64,000 nt of DNA, taken from contig NZ_JYJF01000001.1 of the NCBI RefSeq assembly GCF_000955975.1, positions 251,580 to 315,579 on the forward strand. Direction: 5' to 3'. Source of the stretch: Saccharothrix sp. ST-888 (GTDB lineage Bacteria; Actinomycetota; Actinomycetes; Streptomycetales; Streptomycetaceae). Below, one piece after another: positions 59,328 to 64,000 of this stretch. The first letter of the stretch is position 1. The number at the start of each line of letters is the position of its first letter. The translations under genes and the position numbers were made by a program. The notes under the pieces are model-generated. The model made no database searches. It had not been told where the DNA came from and saw only the letters and a program-made list of their open reading frames with translations.

Positions 59328-61140
59328 ACCGGCTCTGTCCTTGCTCCAGAGCGGTTTCCTGGGGTACCACGGCGTTGATGCGGGCCAGCCCGGCCCTGGT
59401 GGCCGCGACCACGATCCGGTCACCGGGTGCCAGCTGCCGCACCCGGTCCGCGTAGTTCCACTGGTAGTCCTCGGGCCGCCGGGCGAGCCGTACGGCGATC
59501 ACCCGTACGCCGCCCGGCTCCTCGATGTCGTGCAGGTTCCGGCCGACCAGCCCGGTGCCGTCCTCGGCGGTGAGTTCGGCGATCAGCAGCACGTGCCGGT
59601 AGACCGAGAGGGTGCCCAGCACGTCGCGGCCCATCAGGGAGGCGGCGAAGGCCGGCGCGGAGAGGTAGGAGACCGAGCGGGACACCACGTTGCCCAGGGT
59701 GGCGTAGACGTGGTGGGCGAAGTCGTCGCCGAAGAGCCGGACCACGATCCGTACCTCGCTGCGGACCGCCCGCGCCTCCAGCGCCGCCTCCAGATTGGTC
59801 GCGTCGTCGTCGGTGACCGCCACCACCGCGCGGCTGGACCTGGCCCGGGCGCGCCGCAGTTGGCTCTCCAGCGGGCCGTCGCCCACCACCACCGGGATGC
59901 CCAGCGCCCTGGCGGCCGCGATGCCCCGCGCCTGCGGGTCCCGCTCGATGCAGACCACCGGCACCCCGGCCTCCCGGACCAGGGTCGCCACCCGGGTGCC
60001 GACGTTGCCGAGGCCGACCACGATGACGTGGTCCCGGGTTCCCGCGCCGGGAGCCCTCGGCAGGCCGCGCCGCCCGGTGGAGAGCGCGTCCACCACGATC
60101 GCGGTGAGCACCGGGACGAAGGTGATCCCGCAGAAGGTGATGACCACCTGGGCCGCCCGCTGCCAGAGCGCCCCCGCCTCGGCCACCCCCGGCTGGTCCG
60201 GCTGCGCGGCACCCGCCATGTCCAGCAGGGTGAAGTAGAGCGCCCAGCCGAGGTGCCCGTTGAAGTACCAGATCACCATCGCGCCGACCAGCACCGCCAC
60301 CATGGCGGTGATCAGCACCAGCCGCAGCCGGGCGCTGGTGAAGAACCGAAGCGCGTCCAGCACGCCCCAGCGCAGCCTGGTCAACCACGGGATGGCCAGC
60401 GGTGGTTCGCTGGTCAGCGTCTGGAGGGCGGCGATCCCCCCGGCGGTCTGTGGCTCGGGGCCGCCGGGACGGGCGCCCAGCTCTATCGGCCCCTCCTCGC
60501 CGAACCGGCGGGCCAGCGCGATGAATTCGGCCGCCCGTCCGGCCGTGTCGGGCAGCAGCCGCAGCCGGCCCAGGTCCTGCCGGTCGATCCCGTCCGCCAC
60601 CACGCAGATCTGGCTGGCGTGGATGTCCTCGTCGTACGCGACGTAGAGGTAACGGTCACCCACCCGGACCGAGTTGGGCCGCCCGAGCGCACCGTTGGCG
60701 AAGGCGGGCGCGGCGGTGGCCGAACCGGACAGCGCCGAACCGTTGTGCAGCAGCCGCTCGATGTGCTCGCCCAACCGCTGGTTGAACATCCGTAACACCA
60801 CGCGGATCCCGGGGTTGAGCCCCTGGGCGTTCAGCGCGGCGTGGATGTTCTCCTGGTCCGAGGCGTCCACCAGTGCGACCCCCCGGGCACTCTCCACCCG
60901 GGCGGCGCGCAGCGCCTCGTCCGTGATGGTCGCGTACTCCAGGACGGCGCTGACGCCCTGGAGTTGAAGGATCTGCGGGCCGTGGTCCCGGGCGAGGTTC
61001 GGCACCAGGGCCACCACCGGGACGTCGTACTGCTCGATGAGCTCACGGATCAGCCGGTGCGCGAGCGCGTTCCCCCCGCACACCACATAGTGGTTGGCGA
61101 ACTGCTCGACCGGGTCGGGCCCCCGCCCCTCTTGAGTCAT
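59326..61140 (-). CDS. Two-RCK-domain membrane protein (TrkA-N, ion-channel-like)
   Basis: 604 residues. An N-terminal Rossmann/RCK domain (FANHYVVCGGNALAHRLIRE, AALNAQGLNPGIRVVLRMFN) is followed by two membrane segments (LVLITAMVAVLVGAMVIWYF and QVVITFCGITFVPVLTAIVV) with a pore-like loop. A second RCK domain follows (HVIVVGLGNVGTRVATLVRE, AVVAVTDDDATNLEAALEAR) with a TrkA-C-like end. The loop reads ALYFTLLDMAGAAQPDQ and lacks the TVGYGD filter, so potassium selectivity cannot be assumed. The group is related to CASTOR/POLLUX-like and bacterial NAD-binding transporters. Confidence 0.85.
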   Translation of the reverse strand: MTQEGRGPDPVEQFANHYVVCGGNALAHRLIRELIEQYDVPVVALVPNLARDHGPQILQLQGVSAVLEYATITDEALRAARVESARGVALVDASDQENIHAALNAQGLNPGIRVVLRMFNQRLGEHIERLLHNGSALSGSATAAPAFANGALGRPNSVRVGDRYLYVAYDEDIHASQICVVADGIDRQDLGRLRLLPDTAGRAAEFIALARRFGEEGPIELGARPGGPEPQTAGGIAALQTLTSEPPLAIPWLTRLRWGVLDALRFFTSARLRLVLITAMVAVLVGAMVIWYFNGHLGWALYFTLLDMAGAAQPDQPGVAEAGALWQRAAQVVITFCGITFVPVLTAIVVDALSTGRRGLPRAPGAGTRDHVIVVGLGNVGTRVATLVREAGVPVVCIERDPQARGIAAARALGIPVVVGDGPLESQLRRARARSSRAVVAVTDDDATNLEAALEARAVRSEVRIVVRLFGDDFAHHVYATLGNVVSRSVSYLSAPAFAASLMGRDVLGTLSVYRHVLLIAELTAEDGTGLVGRNLHDIEEPGGVRVIAVRLARRPEDYQWNYADRVRQLAPGDRIVVAATRAGLARINAVVPQETALEQGQSR

Positions 61141-61230
61141 CGTCGGATTCTACTGATCGAAGCGGTCCGACGGGTGGCTTGCGGGTAACCGATCGCACTT
61201 GCGTTCGCACCGATACCGGTTCAGGTCTCG

Positions 61231-61704
61231 CTACGGCCAGCCGACCTCGCCGTCCCGGACGGTCAGCGGTTCGGGCCGGTCCGACTCGTAGTACCTGATC
61301 CAGCCCACGTGGACACTGCCGTCGGACCGCCGATGGCCCTCGCCGGCCCTGGTCGCCAGCCAGCTCAGCAGCCCACCGACCCGGTCGAACTCGTCCGGGT
61401 GGACCTCCTGCCGGGCGGTCATCACCCAGCCCCCGTTCGGGGCCGCCTCGCGCGAGAGCAGCACGGAGACGAGCGCTCCGGGCACCTTCAGCCCCTCGCC
61501 CTGCCGGCCCAGGAGGGGCCCGGGGCGGTCCTCGACGACGGGCCCGCCGGCGTCGTCCGCCACCACGGACGGGAACTCGGGCACGATGCTCGGGCTCTCC
61601 GGCATCGGCCCCAGCCCGAGGTGCCAGCGGAGCTCGGCGACCTCCCCCGCCGAGAGGTCGCCACGCAGATCCATCGCGATCGAAAGCTCGAAGACGTCGC
61701 CCAT
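61231..61704 (-). CDS. Conserved hypothetical protein
   Basis: 157 residues, ATG start (MGDVFELSIAMDLRGDLSAG). A mostly soluble protein with Trp-rich conserved stretches (AELRWHLGLGP, SWLATRAGEGH, GWIRYYESDRPEPL). It resembles uncharacterised streptomycete proteins. Function unknown. It stands alone between the RCK protein and a Cys-rich small protein. Confidence 0.7.
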   Translation of the reverse strand: MGDVFELSIAMDLRGDLSAGEVAELRWHLGLGPMPESPSIVPEFPSVVADDAGGPVVEDRPGPLLGRQGEGLKVPGALVSVLLSREAAPNGGWVMTARQEVHPDEFDRVGGLLSWLATRAGEGHRRSDGSVHVGWIRYYESDRPEPLTVRDGEVGWP

Positions 61705-61902
61705 ACCTTCAGACGCTACCGCCGGGGTCCGACACCTCCGCCCCGGCGGGCGGCGGGCAGACCCGGCGGGCCCGGCAGCGGGCGGACGGATATCCGTTCG
61801 GCCGCGCGCCGATTGCCGCCCCTGCGGGGGCGCCCGAGACTCGGACCGACCGGCCGAGTCCGGACCGGGAACCCGAGCGAGGCAGGGAAGAGGACACCCC
61901 CC

Positions 61903-62160
61903 ATGGCGGTCTGCGTGGTGTGCAACAACGACTACTGGCTGGCCTTCGAGATCCGGACGGTCACCGGCGACAGCTACGTGTTCGACAGCTTCGAGTGCGC
62001 CATGGAGAAGCTGGCGCCCCGCTGCGAGTACTGCCAGGTGCGGATCGTCGGGCACGGCGTCGAGGTCTCGGGCAAGTTCTTCTGCTGTGCAAACTGCGCC
62101 CGCCGCGACGGCGGCCTCGGCGAGCAGATCCGGGACGCGGTCGGCAGCCGGCCCGCCTGA
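61903..62160 (+). CDS. Small Cys-rich protein, probable zinc-binding
   Basis: 85 residues. Cys pairs CVVC, CEYC and CCANC, plus single Cys between, resemble a prokaryotic metallothionein-like or zinc-ribbon protein of the DUF type found in actinobacteria. GVEVSGKFFCCANCARRDGG suggests two metal-binding knuckles. Function unknown; metal buffering or a protein-interaction adaptor is possible. Confidence 0.75.
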   Translation: MAVCVVCNNDYWLAFEIRTVTGDSYVFDSFECAMEKLAPRCEYCQVRIVGHGVEVSGKFFCCANCARRDGGLGEQIRDAVGSRPA

Positions 62161-62186
62161 CCGCACCCACCGGCGGCCGGTCGGTC

Positions 62187-62654
62187 TCAGCGCGGCGGGT
62201 CCCACCGGTCGCAGTACTCGACGTGGATCTCGCGGGCCCGGCCGAGGATGCCGTCGTTGGAGTGGAACTCCGTGCAGAAGTGCGGGTGGTTCGGGTGGCT
62301 GCGGACATGGCCGGGGCCGTGCCTGGCGATGTCGAGGAAGTTCCGGGTGGTCTCCCTGAACGCCTTCGCGCTGCCGGTCATGAAGAGCGTCCCGGCGTGC
62401 AGGTGCTCGTGGAACAGGTCCCGGTTCTCCCGGTAGTGGCGTGCCCGGTGGTCGACGGGCAGGTCGTGCGGGTGGTCCGGGTCGGGCAGCTGCACGCTCT
62501 GCCGACGGCCCCGGCCGAGCCGGCCGCGCAGCTCCTTCCAGCGCGCGGGCGCGAACTGCAGCGAGTGGTGCAGCAGCACCAGGTCGAGCCGACGCATCCT
62601 GTCCTGCGGCCACCCATCCACCGGAAGCGGATTGGTCCGCAACGGCAGGTGCAC
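62187..62654 (-). CDS. Hypothetical protein
   Basis: 155 residues from GTG at 62654, or 136 from ATG at 62597, which has AGGA close upstream. His-rich and Arg-rich throughout (HYRENRDLFHEHLHAG, RSHPNHPHFCTEFHSNDG). No family is recognised. The gene is supported by codon bias rather than homology. Confidence 0.5.
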   Translation of the reverse strand: MHLPLRTNPLPVDGWPQDRMRRLDLVLLHHSLQFAPARWKELRGRLGRGRRQSVQLPDPDHPHDLPVDHRARHYRENRDLFHEHLHAGTLFMTGSAKAFRETTRNFLDIARHGPGHVRSHPNHPHFCTEFHSNDGILGRAREIHVEYCDRWDPPR

Positions 62655-62870
62655 CAGCGGATCAGCCAGTCATGGCTGTCAGGCGTGGACAGGTGCACCG
62701 TGGCCGCCTCTCCCCCGCGTACGGGGTGGTTCCGGACGTCGTTCGCCACGGCTGCTGCCGACTGTCGGCTGCTCCCGTGGCGGTGCCGGAACGTTAAGCG
62801 GCGGCGGCGGCCCGCAGCCCGCGCCGGAACGGACAACCGGCGCGGGCAAACCGTACGAAACGCTGCTGGC

Positions 62871-64000
62871 TCAGCGGCCCGGCGGCGTGAAGGTGAAGCG
62901 CAGCGACCTGACCCGGTTGTCGAAGTTGGACGGGATCAGCTCCGGTTCGCCGACCGAGCGCAGGTCCGGCAGGCGGGTGTAGAGCTCGCGCAGCAGGACC
63001 TTCATCTCCTGGCGGGCGAGGTAGGCGCCGAGGCAGAAGTGCGGTCCGCCGCCGCCGAACCCCAGGTGCGGGTTGGGCGAGCGGGTGATGTCGAAGGTGT
63101 CGGGGTCGGTGAAGACGGCCTCGTCGCGGTTGGCCGAGCCGAAGAAGAGGACCGCCTTGTCGCCCTTGGCCAGCAGCGGGCCGCCGGGACCGCCCAGTTC
63201 GTGGTCGGCGGCCAGGGTGCGGCGGAACTGGATGATCGGGGTCGAGTACCGGACGATCTCCTCGACCGCGTTCCCGAGGTGGGCATCGAGGTCGGAGAGC
63301 AGCAGTTCACGCTGGTCGAGATGGTCGGTCAGCAGGTGGAGCCCGTGTGCGAGCGCGTTGCGGGTGGTCTCGGCGCCGGCCACCAGCAGCAGGGAGAAGA
63401 AGGCGCCCAGCTCACGGGAGTTGAGGTGCTTGCCGTCGACATCGGCGGTGACCAGTGCGGAGATCAGGTCGTCGGTGGGCCGCCGCCGGCGTTCCCGGCC
63501 GAGGGCGGCGATCACGGCCTGCATCCGGGCCAGGGCGCGCAGCCCGCGCCCGGGGACGCGCAGGCGGCTGCGGGCGACGCCGGTGTGCTCGGAGGCGTGG
63601 TTGACCTGCCGGAGGATCTCGCGGCGCTGCTGCTCCGGGATGCCCATCATGTTGCAGGTGACCTGGTAGGGCAGTTCGGCGGCGACGGCACCGACGAAAT
63701 CCTCCGGGCGGCGGGCCAGTACCTCGTCCACGATCCGGGTGGCCACCTGCCGGATGTCGTCCTCGACCCTGGCGATCAGGCGCGGGGTGAAGGCCCGGGA
63801 GACGATCCGGCGCAGGTCGGCGTGGCGCGGATCGTCCAGGTTGACCATGGAGTCGCCGAACAGCGCGCGGACCCAGCGGGCCGGTTCGGGGGTGGTGACG
63901 CCGGGGGCGCTGACGAAGACCTCGGGCGTACGGCTGGCGGCGACCACGTCGGCGTGCCGGACCAGGGCGTGGAAGCCTCTGCCGGTGCGGGGGTCGGTAC
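62871..64000 (-). CDS. Cytochrome P450, 5' end outside the window
   Basis: About 376 residues of the C-terminal part; the frame is open to the window edge, so the start is missing. I-helix SLLLVAGAETTRNALAHG, the ExxR region in NAVEEIVRYSTPIIQFRRTL, and the heme loop NPHLGFGGGGPHFCLGAYLA with the Cys ligand are intact. FGGGGPHFCLG and SPNPHLGFG point to the actinobacterial CYP125/124/142-like group, which oxidises sterol or isoprenoid side chains, but the substrate is not certain. Confidence 0.92.
   Translation of the reverse strand, partial: TDPRTGRGFHALVRHADVVAASRTPEVFVSAPGVTTPEPARWVRALFGDSMVNLDDPRHADLRRIVSRAFTPRLIARVEDDIRQVATRIVDEVLARRPEDFVGAVAAELPYQVTCNMMGIPEQQRREILRQVNHASEHTGVARSRLRVPGRGLRALARMQAVIAALGRERRRRPTDDLISALVTADVDGKHLNSRELGAFFSLLLVAGAETTRNALAHGLHLLTDHLDQRELLLSDLDAHLGNAVEEIVRYSTPIIQFRRTLAADHELGGPGGPLLAKGDKAVLFFGSANRDEAVFTDPDTFDITRSPNPHLGFGGGGPHFCLGAYLARQEMKVLLRELYTRLPDLRSVGEPELIPSNFDNRVRSLRFTFTPPGR

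Noticed and set aside
1..64000. tRNA, rRNA and CRISPR arrays
   Set aside because: No cloverleaf with a TPsiC-type GGTTCGA arm in context, no rRNA signature and no regularly spaced repeat array was found by reading.

Overview
The window is about 72% GC by impression, with strong third-position G/C bias, GTG and TTG starts, and overlapping stop/start operons. It carries phenylacetate and homogentisate catabolism, secreted chitinases with a DasR-like box, and a 20-bp inverted repeat of the type scattered through Streptomyces intergenic DNA. It is chromosomal DNA of a streptomycete (Streptomyces, Kitasatospora or a close relative). No tRNA, rRNA, CRISPR array or intact insertion sequence was seen. 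The only mobile-element trace is an IstB-like fragment near the left edge.

Left part (1-11.6 kb). A minus-strand operon of nine genes (9457 down to 554) encodes an ATP-grasp ligase, a FemAB/BioF2-like acyltransferase, GTP cyclohydrolase II (RibA), an FMN reductase, the pyrimidine deaminase/reductase RibD, a luciferase-like flavin monooxygenase, a second ATP-grasp ligase, a histidine phosphatase and an MFS exporter. Genes for the later riboflavin steps (ribB, ribE, ribH) are absent. The set could make a ribityl-aminopyrimidine from GTP and then acylate, oxidise and export it, so it reads as a biosynthetic cluster I do not recognise. Its upstream region has five copies of CGTCTCA/TGAGACG within 161 bp and a perfect 15-bp tandem repeat. 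A membrane-anchored HTH protein is encoded divergently.

Middle (11.6-45 kb). This part is mostly housekeeping and catabolism. It holds paaABCDE with a PaaR-like operator, an M20 peptidase with a long low-complexity N-terminus, an aldo/keto reductase-TetR pair behind a 13-bp inverted repeat, an ADP-ribosylglycohydrolase, a two-component system followed by a secreted protein and a lipoprotein, and cysteine dioxygenase plus rhodanese preceded by a 25-residue cysteine leader peptide. It continues with an OpuC-type osmoprotectant ABC transporter, two GH18 chitinases, a Bcr/CflA-type MFS, a glutaryl-CoA-dehydrogenase-like enzyme, a TfoX-like protein, a nitrilase-family hydrolase, fumarase, an SPW-repeat membrane protein, PadR plus a large acyl-CoA dehydrogenase, and an M28 aminopeptidase.

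Right part (45-64 kb). The tyrosine/homogentisate operon (hpd, hmgA, an unknown gene, fahA) is followed by a lipoprotein polysaccharide deacetylase. A second unrecognised biosynthetic operon (51.6-57.1 kb) follows: a YbaK-like editing domain joined in frame to an AsnRS/asparagine-synthetase-like class II core without an anticodon-binding domain, an MFS exporter and two ATP-grasp ligases. This suggests amino-acid activation, peptide or amide ligation and export of a small peptide-like product. After it come two crotonase-family genes, a two-RCK membrane protein without a K+ selectivity filter, three small hypothetical genes and a 5'-truncated cytochrome P450. The two ATP-grasp/MFS clusters are the most likely places for undescribed biology.
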